Part shown: piece after piece, positions 33,001 to 43,130 of the stretch
Layout: each line of letters begins with the position of its first letter
Position numbering within the stretch: position 1 is the stretch's first letter
Assembly: GCA_027257055.1 (NCBI GenBank)
Contig: JAPVLO010000153.1
Location: 1,116,001-1,180,000, forward strand
Length of the DNA stretch: 64,000 bases
Direction of reading: 5' to 3'
Source: Cephalopachus bancanus
Lineage: Eukaryota > Chordata > Mammalia > Primates > Tarsiidae
Program-made: the position numbers and the translations under genes
Notes under the pieces: model-generated
Databases searched by the model: none
What the model was told of the DNA's origin: nothing
What the model saw: the letters and a program-made list of their open reading frames with translations, nothing else

Positions 33001-36000
33001 CCCTTTTGAATTATATGCCTTTCCTCTTCACCAGCCAATGAATAGATAATGTAGCCCTTGGTGGGGGCTCATCTGATTCAGTCTCAGCAGCTACCCAGAT
33101 AAGCCATTCAGTGTTGGAGAGAAAGCACCAACACGTTACGTCCACTAACAATTATGTGATGACTTTTAAGTTTTCCCAGGTGAAGTCTAACATGTATCTA
33201 GTCCAGATTCTGATTACTGTAAGGGCCACCATTCACCCGAATTGAAAGTTACTTCTTCAGCAGTGTCTTCTCATCCCTCCACAGCCTAGCAGTAACACTA
33301 ACACAACCCTGGAAAGATTCTACTGTAAAGTAAATTTTCATGAGATATGGTATTCCTTAGGTGTTTCTTTAGAAATATGTCGATATTTTCTTCTTAACTT
33401 GTAGGATTTAAAAAAAAATTTTAAACCGGGCTCGGTGGCTCAGCCTGTAATCTCATGCTTTGGGAGGCTGAGGTGAGTGAATTGCCTGAGCCCACGGGTT
33501 CTAGACCCGCCTGGGCAACTTGGAGAGACCTCATCTCTACAATAAATCAAAAACTAGCCGGGCGTGGTAGCACACACCTATAGTTCCAGCTACTTGGAAG
33601 GTTGAGGTGGAAGGATCGCTGGAGCCCAGCAGGTCGAGGCTGCAGTGGCCGGGAGCAGCCACTGCACTCTAGTGTGGGGACAGAGTGAGACTCCAACTCA
33701 AAAAAAAAAAAATTTTTTTTTATTTTAAAGATGTGGGGTACAATTCAGCGTTAAGTATACAAATGGTCATTGTACAGGTAAAGTTCAGGCCTCACTTTGG
33801 TCCCCACTTCACCTAGTTTGAGATCAGGTACCCTTATTGATGAAGTATGTCCTCTCCTCCCTCCCCTGGCAGTTTTCTACTACTGTCAATCCCTTTCTTA
33901 TAGTATTATGATAATAGTTCAGGGTCCGCTTACAAGTGAGAACGTGTGGTATACAGTGCTTTATATCTGTGATAGATCACTCAGTATTACAGACTCTAAG
34001 TTCACCCAAGTTGCTACAAAGTTCATAATTTTGTCCTTCTTTATGGCTGCATAATATTCCATCATATATATGTACCACATTTTTTTATCCAGTCCACTTT
34101 CGACAGGCAGCACAATTGGTTCCTTGTTTTTGCTATTGTGAATAATGCTGCAATAAACATGTGTATGCAGGTGTATTTTTCATAGAGTAAATCGAGTTCC
34201 TCCAGATATATTCCCAGAAGGGTGATTGCTGGGTCGTATGGAAGGCCGATTTTTAGATCTTTTAGGAATTGCCAAACTGTTTTTCACAGAGGTTGTACTA
34301 GTTTACCCTCCCACCAACAGTGCAGAAGTGTTCCCTTTTTCCCACATCCTTAACTTGTAGGATTATTTTAAACACAAAGAACTGTACTGAACTCACTGAC
34401 TCACCGCTGAAGATATGGGTCATACGTACTCATGAAATAATTACTGGGGGGGGAGTAGTGGCGGCATACCTCATATTTTGGAAAAGTTCATAAATATGCA
34501 ATATTTTTACTAGAACCATTTACTCAAAGGAATGACTGAGAAGGCAAAAGATAAAAGTGATTCTAGACCAGGCTCATGCATGCTTGTAATCTGAGTACTT
34601 TGGGAAGCCAAGGCAGCAGGACTGCCTGAGGTCAGGAATTTGGGACCAGCCTGAGCAACATTGCAAGACCCTGTCTCTTAAAAAAAAAGTTTAAAAATTA
34701 GGTGGGTGTAGTGGCACACACCTGTAATCTCAGCTACTCTGGGTGAGACAGAAGGATCACTTGAGCCCAGGAGCTGGAGGCTGTATTGAGCTATCTATGA
34801 TCATACCACTGTACTCCAGCCTGGGTGACAGAGCAAGACTCCATCTCTAATATATAAATAAATAAATTCAAATTTTTTAAAAAGTGATTCTTACACAGTC
34901 TCAGGAAAAAGTCCCTCTTGTGACATACTTCCATACAGTAAACATACTGTGCTTTTTACAATGAGAAATAAATGAATAAAAATTGTTCAAAAATAAGAAA
35001 GAGAACATTCATAGATGGAATGCCTAGAACTACCAAACACCAATTATTAAACCCCTATACCCTAGTATAAATATATAGTTGTTACATTAAAGGACAAATT
35101 CTGAAAAAATTTTAAAAATTTAAAAAAGGACAAATTCTGAATATACACAATTTTGTGTGTGTGGGGGGGAAGAATGCCAGGTTCAATTCAAGTACATGTA
35201 ACCCTGTTTCAATTAAACCTTATAAAAGATAATCTTGTTAGCTATACTTGAAAAAACTGAACTGATTAACAGCCCATAATATGGACCATTATCACTATAA
35301 TTTAATTTTAGTAAATTTTCAGAAGTATAAAACCTCCAAGCAAGAATATCTACCATATATAGTACATGACTTTTATTTCCAATCCCCATTTATTTTAGAC
35401 TGGATTAAATAACTCTTTCATTTTAGATTCAGTGAGTGTGAATAAAGAATATTCTTTGAGGCGGGCTTGGTGGCTCAGCCTGTAATCCCGCGCTTTGCGA
35501 GGCTGAGGTGAGTGGATTGCCTGAGCCCCTGGGTTCGAGACCCGCCTGGGCAACTTGGTGAGACCTCATCTCTACAATAAAAAAAAAAAAAAAAAAAAAA
35601 AAAAATCAGCCGGGCATGGTATCGCGTGCCTGTAATTCCCGCTACTCGGAAGGCTGAGGCGGAAGGATCGCCAGAGCCCAGCAGATCGAGGCTGCGGTGG
35701 CTGGGAGCAGCTACTGCACTCCAGTCTGGGCGACAGAGTGAAATTCCAACTCAAAAAACAAAAATAAAAGAATATTCTTTGATCTCTTTAAGCTAGTTCA
35801 AATGGGGCTGGAATTACAGGTAAATTGGATATACTTCCAAGTAATAGCTACTACCATCCAAGAACTATTCATGTGAATTCCGAAATTCACTTATCACAAA
35901 CCAAAAAAAGAGGTCGTCTTCTGAGTGATCTGTGGTTCTTTAAAGAACACACTCCTGAGAAAAAAATTCCAGCAAAGAATCTTCAGTGAAACTAAGGCAT

Positions 36001-36946
36001 TTCATCGCAGACCCTATTTACTAAATTCACCAACTATTCAGCCACTTGAGAAAATGTTCCATTACTATTTTCCTATTAGTCTGATGACAATGAGTCCGTC
36101 CAAAAGAACTTTAAAACCTATCTGTAGTTATGGCTCAAAACCCAAAAAGGAGAGTTGTGTAAACTATAGGCAGCTGAGAAGTAATGAAAAGAAAACTGGA
36201 CTTAAAACCAGAAAATAGAGGTAGCTCCCTAAGTCCTTTTTTCCTAAGGAAGCAGCTCAGACCTTCCAAAATAAATATTCTAGTACTCTCCGAGTCCTTA
36301 TGAGAACGGAGATGTATGTGAAAGAACAGCGGAAATCACACCAATGTGTAGCTCTTCTGTGGAATACTGTTTACAGTTTTTTGAGTTCAAAACATAATTC
36401 AGAAATTTACAACGCAGCAATGAAAAAGCGGATCTGTTATGCACGCGTATCTACCTTTACTGGATGCGAAACCACCATTATTAATTTGAGTACTATCAGT
36501 TTAACAATTTATTTAAATTTTCATATCTACTTTTATTCAGACTCTTCCCTTCTCCCAGTTGTTACCGAGATGCTTAAAACAGACAGGGGAGATCTGGCTG
36601 AGATGGAAACAGAGCAGACTTTCACGGGTTCTGAAAATACTGTTTGTGAAGTGAAAGCTTTGGCAACCTAGTTCTGGGGAATGGGCAATCAACGGCGCAG
36701 CTGGGGTCAGAAGCTCAAGACCTCGGAGAGCTACGGCCCGGGACCCCAACTGACCACAGGCCGCAGCCTTCAGCCCTTACTGCCATCGAGTGCCAGTACT
36801 GAACCTCCGTCCGCCCCACCCGCCTCCCTCTCCTCCGCGCGCTCACCGTCTTCCCCTGCAGCTTCGCTAAGTTGCTGTATATGGGCCTGCGCCAAGTCCC
36901 CGAGCTCTTCTACTCGCCTCACCACACTGGAGCCCACGGCCGCCAT
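23748..36946 (-). CDS. RIMOC1: RIMOC1 (C5orf51), RAB7A-interacting MON1-CCZ1 complex subunit 1 (6 coding exons)
   Basis: Family knowledge: a cytosolic protein that binds RAB7A and the MON1-CCZ1 exchange factor, supports RAB7A stability and recruitment to damaged mitochondria, and so acts in late-endosome traffic and mitophagy. Coding exons: 36946-36847, 31904-31798, 29911-29768, 28363-28232, 27342-27228, 24031-23748. They sum to 882 bp (293 codons plus TAG); the human protein is 294 residues. All splice sites are GT-AG and the phases agree. It begins [20 protein letters not shown] and ends [12 protein letters not shown]. It is mostly helical with no membrane segment, and no enzyme motif is visible. 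The ATG has G at -3 and +4. FBXO4 follows 6 kb downstream on the same strand, as in human. Confidence 0.96.
24267..24397 (+). repeat. Internally deleted Alu joined to L1
   Basis: Alu left arm ('gctgggtgcggtggctggca' to 'ctccacaataaat') followed at once by an Alu 3'-end-like 'gagtttccaact', with no A-tail, then L1 sequence. Possible chimeric insert; see findings. Confidence 0.7.
24398..25018 (+). mobile_element. 5'-truncated L1 3' end carrying an Alu
   Basis: 'aaaggacaaaattatgaact' through 'cctgaattgtaccccacatc' and an A-rich tail. A young Alu (24553-24835) interrupts it. Confidence 0.85.
24553..24835 (+). repeat. Young Alu inserted in L1, with perfect target duplication
   Basis: Family consensus-like copy (GTGGGTTCGAGACCCGCC; 'ggtggccgggagcggccact'). 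It is flanked by GAAAAGGATTGCCA on both sides (24539-24552 and 24836-24849). Confidence 0.93.
25040..26090. other. RIMOC1 intron 5, unique AT-rich sequence
   Basis: No recognised repeat. A G-rich run (G7TG7-type) at about 25376-25393 is the only striking composition feature. Confidence 0.4.
26098..26235 (+). repeat. MER5A-like hAT MITE
   Basis: 'cagtggtgtccaaatctgct', 'agagtttattaaaat' and 'attgaatcagatcatgcaca' follow the MER5A order. Confidence 0.6.
26699..26963 (+). repeat. Young Alu with right-arm deletion
   Basis: Hallmark left arm; about 20 bp of the right arm between 'tgtagttccag' and 'ggatcgctggag' are missing. Flanked by 'gtagccaaaca' on both sides. Confidence 0.9.
27228..27342 (-). 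CDS. RIMOC1: RIMOC1 coding exon 5
   Basis: Encodes [20 protein letters not shown] through DTAKLLSA plus one base of Gly. The acceptor is GTTTAG and the donor GTAATG. Confidence 0.95.
28035..28170 (-). repeat. MIR SINE fragment
   Basis: 'actacatagctagtaagtaa' and 'acacaaacccagatcctttt' match the antisense MIR core, next to RIMOC1 exon 4. Confidence 0.6.
28232..28363 (-). CDS. RIMOC1: RIMOC1 coding exon 4
   Basis: 44 codons, [20 protein letters not shown] through [10 protein letters not shown], phase 0-0. Reading runs into the intron after LLKK, where a GTACAA donor ends the exon. Confidence 0.95.
28874..29168 (+). repeat. Alu of the local family
   Basis: 'ggtgcggtggctcagcctgt' start and 'gactaaaactc' end. 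Flanked by 'aaagtatacagact' and 'aaagcgtatacagact', an imperfect target duplication. Confidence 0.88.
29768..29911 (-). CDS. RIMOC1: RIMOC1 coding exon 3
   Basis: 48 codons, [20 protein letters not shown] through KENNMHLK, phase 0-0, with a TTTAG acceptor and a GTAAGT donor. One serine fewer than human in the DSS run accounts for the 293-residue length. Confidence 0.95.
30490..30705 (+). repeat. MIR SINE
   Basis: 'tgagcctcaattttttcact', 'agtaaaatgataaattgg' and 'gtaaagccctgagaacacta' follow the MIR body and 3' end. Confidence 0.65.
31010..31105 (+). repeat. L2 LINE 3' fragment
   Basis: 'gaaggcagaaaccatcttta' followed by 'gcacagtgccaggcatgtaa' matches the L2 terminus. An A(23) run lies downstream at about 31331-31353. 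Confidence 0.5.
31798..31904 (-). CDS. RIMOC1: RIMOC1 coding exon 2
   Basis: Encodes (D)[20 protein letters not shown] through NLLELYTQ. The acceptor is TTACAG and the donor GTACTA; it ends at a codon boundary. Confidence 0.95.
31970..32272 (+). repeat. Alu (local family, diverged)
   Basis: 'agctggatgcagtggcttac', 'acaataaatcaaaaaattag' linker and 'gtcaaggctgtggtggccat'; A-rich tail. Confidence 0.85.
33425..33712 (+). repeat. Young Alu inserted in the tail of an antisense L1
   Basis: Hallmark copy ending 'gactccaactcaaaa'. It sits in the T-rich tail of the L1 at 33713-34346; the composite shares a single outer target duplication. Confidence 0.9.
33713..34346 (-). mobile_element. 5'-truncated L1 with perfect outer target duplication
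   Basis: Antisense L1 3' UTR and the ORF2 C-terminal end. TAACTTGTAGGATT occurs at 33395-33408 and 34351-34364, bracketing Alu plus L1. Located in RIMOC1 intron 1. Confidence 0.88.
34565..34862 (+). repeat. Old AluJ-type Alu
   Basis: Diverged dimer with 'cctgaggtcaggaatttggg', 'agtttaaaaattaggtgggt' and 'ctccagcctgggtgacagag'. Confidence 0.8.
35460..35766 (+). repeat. Young Alu with 16-bp perfect target duplication
   Basis: Hallmark copy with an expanded A run (about 25) in the central linker. AAAGAATATTCTTTGA occurs at 35444-35459 and 35767-35782. In RIMOC1 intron 1. Confidence 0.93.
35790..36680. other. RIMOC1 intron 1 (5' end), no recognised element
   Basis: Unique sequence leading into the CpG island. 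Two longer open frames on the plus strand have no recognisable protein similarity. Confidence 0.35.
36847..36946 (-). CDS. RIMOC1: RIMOC1 coding exon 1
   Basis: 33 codons plus one base, [20 protein letters not shown] through SEAAGED, ending before GTGAGC. An upstream in-frame open stretch adds more possible start codons, but the family start is this ATG in a GCC-rich context. Confidence 0.95.
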
Positions 36947-36971
36947 GGCCACAACTGGCTGGCGCGCCCCG

Positions 36972-36981
36972 GCCACGTGAC
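36972..36981 (-). promoter_or_regulatory. CLEAR-like E-box (GTCACGTGGC) beside the RIMOC1 start
   Basis: On the minus strand this reads GTCACGTGGC, one base from the GTCACGTGAC motif bound by TFEB/TFE3/MITF at lysosome and autophagy genes. It ends 25 bp upstream of the ATG, within the likely 5' UTR or core promoter. The sequence match is direct; regulation by TFEB is inference. Confidence 0.5.
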
Positions 36982-37219
36982 CGTGCCGACCGGCGATCAC
37001 CTGATATCCCGGCGCGGGCGGGGTGCGGGGCGGAGCTCGCCTGGTTGGTGGGAGGACACATTAGCTCCGGAAGAGGGCAGGCCGAGGCCGGAAAAGGTCG
37101 TTCCGGGTTATTTTCGTCTACCCGGACTTCCCTCCAACTCCCATGATTCTGAGCAGCAAGGAGACAGCAGGGGCGGGTGTGACGTAGAGGCACGCCTCTC
37201 TCTCGCCCCCTTCTCTAAG

Positions 37220-37257
37220 CCAATCGAGAGCCAGGTGTGCCCCCTGGCTGATCCAAT
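37220..37257 (+). promoter_or_regulatory. Paired CCAAT boxes
   Basis: CCAAT occurs at 37220-37224 and 37253-37257, 33 bp (about three helical turns) apart, 275-310 bp upstream of the RIMOC1 ATG. Paired CCAAT boxes with such spacing are typical NF-Y promoter elements. Confidence 0.45.
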
Positions 37258-37399
37258 GGGAAGTCAGCTCTCTCAGCCTGGTTCTCTGAGAGCCCGGCAA
37301 CAACTGGCTTGCTGGACAAGATTTGAGTCCGCTCTCGCGAGCCTCTATCCAGCCCCTGAGCCGGTGTTTGGAGGGCAGACGTGAGAGTTTGGAAAGAGG

Positions 37400-38490
37400 A
37401 CTGTCGGCTTAGGCCTAGCAGTAAGGAAGTTGTTAAAAAAGTAATTATAACCTCCGTTAGAAAAGTAAACCCTGCCGGCTGCCCCCTAGGACATCCCTGT
37501 CTTCAAGAAGTTGTTGTACGCCTGGGTGGGGAGCTCCAAACACTAGCGGAGTTGCCAGTCTATGTGGTTGAATATCGCTTTTCTAAATCTGAATTCTAGC
37601 GGTCAGGTTTGTTTTATCTCTAGCCACGCTCACGTGTAGATTACTTTAACCATCCAGCGCCCGGTGGTACTAAACTTTGTAGCCACAAAACTGTTTCCAT
37701 GCCGTACATCCCAAGACCTTTACTCACGTCGCTAATTGTGCAAGAGGTACATCCTCCCAACTGGAAGTTTCAGAGCACTCAGTGGACAAGACTAACCCAC
37801 TTTGCATTCCTTGTCTGTTTTCTTGCCTCTGATTAAACAAATTTTTTACTCTGTGTATTCGTTTTTCAGTCTGATAGAGTATATCTTGAGTAATCTTTAT
37901 CCTATCTTCTTATGAAAAGTATTTTTAATTTAATAGAAGATAATAAAAATAGAGGAATATTGTATTGCTTTGTAAGTGGTTGACCACAATGACTTTCTAT
38001 ATAACACTAGTTTCTTTCTCTGTCAATTCACCTTAAATGTAGAGAACAGGAATGTATCAATTCTGGTCCTTAGTTTCTCATGCAGTGACTGGTACATAAG
38101 TACTCAGAAAATATCTGTTCAGTTAACCAAAAAAAATCAATGTTATCTTGTCAATATATTGTTCTCTTATAATCAATCATCTAAAGACCAAGAATGTTGC
38201 ATTACATGATCAGCATGGGCTAAAGAATCAAAACTCTAATAGGCATTTAGCAGCTCAAAATGCCAAACCACAGTAAGTGTAGACCTAAATAAAATTTACC
38301 GTTCCAACTATGCATTAAATAACCATGGACTTTCAGCAAGAAACATACTTAATACAGGAAATTAATGCTCAACTGATACTCTGGTGTATGCTTATTTTCA
38401 GAGAAATAATTGCAAAGGATATTAGAGTGAGTAGTGAGTGCAGCCCCTCATTTCCAGATGAAGAAAATGTGATTATTAACCCCTCAAAAA
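37400..38490. other. Intergenic sequence upstream of RIMOC1
   Basis: Unique AT-rich DNA after the CpG island. I see no gene, repeat or RNA. Confidence 0.4.
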
Positions 38491-38491
38491 C

Positions 38492-38785
38492 TTGTGGCTC
38501 AGCCTGTAATCCCGCGCTTTGGGAGGCTGAGGTGAGTGGATTGCCTGCCCGCGGGTTCGAGACCCACCTGGGCAACTTGGTGAGACCTCATCTCTACAAT
38601 AAATCAAAAAATTAGCCGGGCGTGGTAGCGCGTGCCTGTAGTTCCAGCTACTTGGAAGGCTGAGGCGGAAGTATCGCTGGAGCCCAGCAGGTCGAGGCTG
38701 CGGTGGCCGCACTGCACTCCAGCCTGGGTGACAGAGTGAGACTCCAACTCAAAAAAAAAGAAGAAGAAAAAGAAAAAAAAAAAAC
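38492..38785 (+). repeat. Slightly 5'-truncated young Alu
   Basis: Begins at 'gtggctcagcctgtaatccc', lacking the first ~12 bases of the family. Flanked by 'aaaaactt'. Right arm lacks the 'gggagcggcc' hairpin half. Confidence 0.88.
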
Positions 38786-39330
38786 TTAGAATACATAATT
38801 CTATGATTTGTCCAAGATCATACCCAAGTAAGCACCTATAGTAGATTATCTCACCATAGAAATAAACATATAACAGCCAGCCCTTACCAATGAATACTAA
38901 ATGAAGTGCTTAAAGCCAGAGAACCCCTGTAAGGAAAAAAGAAATATGACTAATTTTTCTCCAATGTATAGTTATTTTTACTTTAGGAAACACACATGAA
39001 TGGAACAAATGAGAAATACAATGCTAGAGTTTTCTAAAATCTCAGAGAAATTAATAACTATCAATCTACCAAAAATATCTTCTAAAACAAAAAAATCAGT
39101 CTTGTTTGTACTGTTTCCCTCCCCATTGATATAAAATTAATAAAGTCCAATTAGTTAAGAATAAATTAATTCTTAGGGATGTTTATGAGAAATGTAAAGT
39201 TTTTTTTAAAAATAATATTCCTGATTGTCCCTGAATGGCCAGTACTTATAATTTGTACATTTAGAACCTTCCTTTCATATAAATTTGCCAACTCTCTTTG
39301 TGAATAGAAATTGAGTTTTATTTATTTTAA

Positions 39331-39620
39331 TTTTTTTTAATAAGAGTCTCACTCTGTACACAGTCTGGAGTGTACTGGCATGCTCACAGCCTTGACCTGC
39401 TGGGCTCAGGTGATCCTTCCCCCTCAGCATTCCTAATTGCTGGAACCACAGGGTCATGCCACCATGCCTGGCTAATTTTTTTGTTTTTTGGGTTTTTTTT
39501 TTTTGGTGTGTTGTAGAGCCAAGATCTTGCTGGTTTCAAACCCCTGGGCGTAGGCAATCCTCTCACCTCCCATTCCCAAAGTGCTGGGATTACAGGTGTG
39601 AGCCACTACGCCTGGCCTAT
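39331..39620 (-). repeat. Old AluJ-type Alu, minus orientation
   Basis: Reverse-complement dimer: 'agagtctcactctgta' to 'gtgagccactacgcctggcc'. One of only two minus-oriented Alu copies in the window. Confidence 0.85.
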
Positions 39621-39689
39621 ATATTTATTTATTTTTAGCTGCCGACAGTAACTTGCATATAGCAAGAACTCATTAAATATTTGCTCCCT

Positions 39690-39970
39690 TTTTAATGTAA
39701 TGGATTAGGCATTATGATAGGTGCTGGTATTATAGAAGTGAAGAGAATAAACATGATCCCTGCCCTCTTGGAGCTTATCATCTGGTAGGGGAAGATAGAG
39801 CTACAATAATCACCCAAGTGAATACATAATTTTTAAATGATGGAAGGAAAGGTAAAGGGGTTTGATTTGATTTGATGGATTAGAGAAGGAATCTCTGAGG
39901 AAATGATACTGACACCTAAATGATGAATAAAATTAGCCAGGTGAAGAGTGAGAGTATTATTCTGCATCCA
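39690..39970 (+). repeat. Old L1M-like repeat
   Basis: 'attatgataggtgctggtat', 'atccctgccctcttggagct' and 'aggaaatgatactgacacct' are the familiar old-repeat signature. Confidence 0.45.
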
Positions 39971-39999
39971 ATCACGAGAGTGAGACCACATGGTAATCA

Positions 40000-41360
40000 G
40001 AAAAGAGAAAGTTTAATAAAAAGAATTAACTATAACAGGGGACTGGAATTACAGTTAATTGGCTAGTAGGAAGTAATAAAGCTGTAAATAACAGAAGAAC
40101 AGCAGGTACAAGGAACAGCCATTACCCCACCACAAAGGTCCAGACCTTGTTGGAGAGCTCACAACCATGGGTAACTGTATGACAGAGAAGTCACTGTGGT
40201 CTATAGCAGTGGAACTTGCTGAAACTCCATCTTCTGAAACTCACCAAAAAAAAAAAAAAATCTGTCCTCTATGGTGCCAGGGAAAGCTATTCATGGGGAA
40301 GTATCTCATAGGAGGCAATCTGCTACAAAATTGCCCAGAGTAGGTACAAGAAGAAGGCTTGTTGCCCTGTTTTATGAAGTCAGGTGTCAGAAAAGCCGCA
40401 TCTGTGCCAGGAACCTGGTGCCAGCGAGCTATTCTTACTTCATGAGCCTACCAAGAAAGAACACCAAAATTAGGAAAGGAGAACTTTTGCCTACTATGAT
40501 ATCTCCTCTGGTTCCATATACTGCCAAAGCTTATTATTGTATCAGCTGATAAAATACATACAGATACATGTTTAAAGGGCCCAGATATATGTGAACAAAA
40601 CAGGTAAAGGATAAACTGGAGGTGAGAGTCAGCAAATTTATAACGTGGCACAATGCGGAAGAATACATCAGGTATAGTAGATAGCATATCCAAAGACTTT
40701 GAGTTTGGAAAGAGCTTGGCAGTCTGGAGGAATGAAAGAAGGCCAGAGGCCCTGCAGTGAGGGGGGAGTAAAGCAAAATGAGGCTGAAAAACTCATGTTT
40801 AGGTTTTCTCTTGAATAGATGTCTCCTTCACCACCAGGAAATGAACCCCAAACCTCATGGCTCATGGCCCAATGGGCATTAATTGACACTGTTTTGGGGC
40901 TGTAGTTCAATCATTTATTCAATTAAGTGGTTATTAATTCAATATTTAATGAATACCTCAGGAACATGTTATACAGTAATAAAGAAGACAGACCGACCTC
41001 CATAGAAATAGATTCAATGGTAGATAAAAGGTGGACCCAAGGGTAAAAATATGACAGAGGCCAGGCCAATCACATTCTTTCTGTTGATAATTTGAAATAT
41101 TTGAAAGCAGAGAGACAAGACTAATCACATTAACATTAGCACAAAAGGAAGAAAAGTCCATTAGCTGTTGCTGAGATTCCTGGGGAAAGACTTGGTTTCT
41201 TCCTCTTCCTAAATCTTGGTCGCTCAACTTTTCCTTGATAGTCAATTGTATCTTTATCCTGAAACCAATGAGAGTCCACTTTTGTGACTTGCAACCAAAA
41301 GAACATAATACAATATGGGTAATCAACTAAAGATTGTGGACTTTATTTTAAATTGTACAG
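40000..41360. other. Intergenic unique sequence
   Basis: No identified gene or repeat. Open frames of 70-120 codons lack recognisable similarity. Confidence 0.35.
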
Positions 41361-42056
41361 AAAGCCAGTGAAGTGTAGATTGGGCTCCCCTAATCTGAAA
41401 ATTTAAAATCCAAAATGCTCCAAAATCCAAAACTTTTTGAGTACTGACATTATATCACAAGTGAATAATTTCACACCAGTTTTCTCAGGATAAAAATTCC
41501 AGAAGAATGGAGAGGAGAACTTATTCAGTAAATGGTACTGGGAAAACTGGCCTCATGCAGAAGACTGAAACAAGACCCCTACCTATCACCATACACAAAA
41601 ATAGACTCCAAATGGATCAAAGACCTAAATGTAAAACCTCAAACTATAAGAATCTTAGAAAATGCAGGAGAGAACCTTACAGAAGTTGGAATAGGCAACC
41701 AATTTCTAATTAAAATCCCCAAAGCCCATGCCATAAGAGATAAGATAGACAATTGAGACCTCATCAAACTGAAAAGCTTCTGCAAAGCAAAATAAACCAT
41801 CAAGACAGCAGGGAGACAGCCCACAGAATGGGAAAAAATATTTGCCAACTGTATATCTGACAAAGGCCCAACATCCAGGATCTACAAGGAACTAAAACAC
41901 GCCAAAAGGAAAAAAACAAACATCCCTATTAAAAAGTGAGCAAAAGAAATGAATAGACATTTCTCAAAAGAAGACATGTGAGCAGCCAATGGATACATGA
42001 AAAAATGCTCAGCCTCACTAATTATCAAAGAGATGCAAATTAAAACCACGCTGGCA

Positions 42057-42112
42057 CCCTGCCTTGGCAACACAGCAAGACCCTCTCTCTACAGAGGAAA
42101 AAAAAAAAAGGA
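42057..42112 (+). repeat. Tiny Alu-fragment retro-insert
   Basis: About 40 bp of an Alu left-arm interior ('ggcaacacagcaagaccctc') plus its own A(12) tail. It is bounded by AAAACCACGCTG and AAAACCACACTG, so it looks like a doubly truncated, poly(A)-tailed insertion. Confidence 0.7.
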
Positions 42113-42449
42113 AAACCACACTGAGATACTATCTAACTCCAGCAGTCAGGATGGCCATTATTAATAACTCAAAAAACAAAAGATGCTAGAGAGGATGCAG
42201 AGAAAATGGAATGCTTCTACACTGTTGGTTGTGTAAATTAAACAATGTGGTGGAAAACAGTGTGGTGACTTCTAAAAGATCTAAAAGTCGACCTTCCATA
42301 TGATCCAGCAATCCCCCTTTGGGGAATATACCCAGAGGAACTCAAGTCTTTCTACAAAAAAAAAGCTGCACACTCACATTTATTGCAACAATATTCACAA
42401 CAGCAAAAACATTGAACCAATCATGCTGCCCATGAAAAACCACCTGAAC

Positions 42450-42746
42450 CAGGCTTGGTGGCTCAGCCTGTAATCCCGTGCCTTTGGGAAGCTGAGGTGA
42501 GTGGATTGCCTGAGCCCGCGGGTTCGAGAACCGCCTGGGCAGGCGAGACCTCATCTCTACAATAAATCAAAAAAATCAGCCGGGCATGGTAGCACACGCC
42601 TGTAATTCTGGCTACTTGGAAGGCTGAGGCGGAAGGATCGCCAGAGCTCAGCAGGTCAAGACTGAGGTGGCCAGGAGCGGCCACTGCACTCCAGTCTGGG
42701 CGACAGAGTGAGACTCCAACTCAAAAAAGAAAAAAGAAAAAGAAAA
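42450..42746 (+). repeat. Young Alu inserted in L1
   Basis: Hallmark copy (GCGGGTTCGAGAACCGCC; 'gtggccaggagcggccac'), flanked by 'gaaaaaccacctg' and 'gaaaaactgcctg'. Confidence 0.9.
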
Positions 42747-43130
42747 ACTGCCTGGATTTTAAAAAGTGATACATATACGTAATGGAATATTACACAGTCA
42801 TAAAGGACAAAATTATAGCCTTTACAGCATCTTGGATGGATTTAGAGTCTATCATACTCGGTGATCTATCACAGAAACAAAGAACTGAGTACCACATGTT
42901 CTCACTTGTAAGTGGACTCTGAACATTTATCATAATACTACAAAAAAGAGATTGGCAGTAGTGAGACACTGCTGGGGGTGGGAGCACATAACATCAATAA
43001 GGATACCTGATTTTAAGCCATGTTAAATGAGAGCCTATGGGAGGCCCAAACTTCACCTGTACAATGATCATTTTTGTAACTATTCCTGAATTGTACCCCA
43101 CATCTTTAAAATAAAATTAAAAAAATAAAA

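Larger units (their letters stand above)
36680..37400. promoter_or_regulatory. RIMOC1: CpG island / RIMOC1 promoter
   Basis: A CpG- and G+C-rich block spanning exon 1 and about 400 bp upstream, without an obvious TATA box. An ETS-like CCGGAAG lies at 37067-37073. CCAAT boxes and an E-box are listed separately. Confidence 0.8.
41492..43128 (+). mobile_element. 5'-truncated L1 (ORF2 C-terminus and 3' UTR)
   Basis: Sense L1 beginning inside ORF2 and ending in an A-rich tail. Flanks 'ttcacaccagttttctcagg' and 'tttacaccagttctcatagg' are an imperfect target duplication of about 20 bp enclosing L1 plus the tail Alu. ORF2 is broken by stops and by two inserts (42057-42112 and 42450-42746). Confidence 0.88.

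Noticed and set aside
36300..36671. 123-codon open frame within RIMOC1 intron 1 on the plus strand
   Set aside because: No known family, antisense to the host gene, and no promoter or splice evidence visible.
36681..37384. Plus- and minus-strand open frames over the RIMOC1 promoter (up to 170 codons)
   Set aside because: Same CpG-island effect; no recognisable protein apart from RIMOC1 exon 1.
40958..41326. 122-codon open frame on the minus strand
   Set aside because: No recognisable similarity, no splice-site pairing that fits a gene, and codon content looks non-coding.
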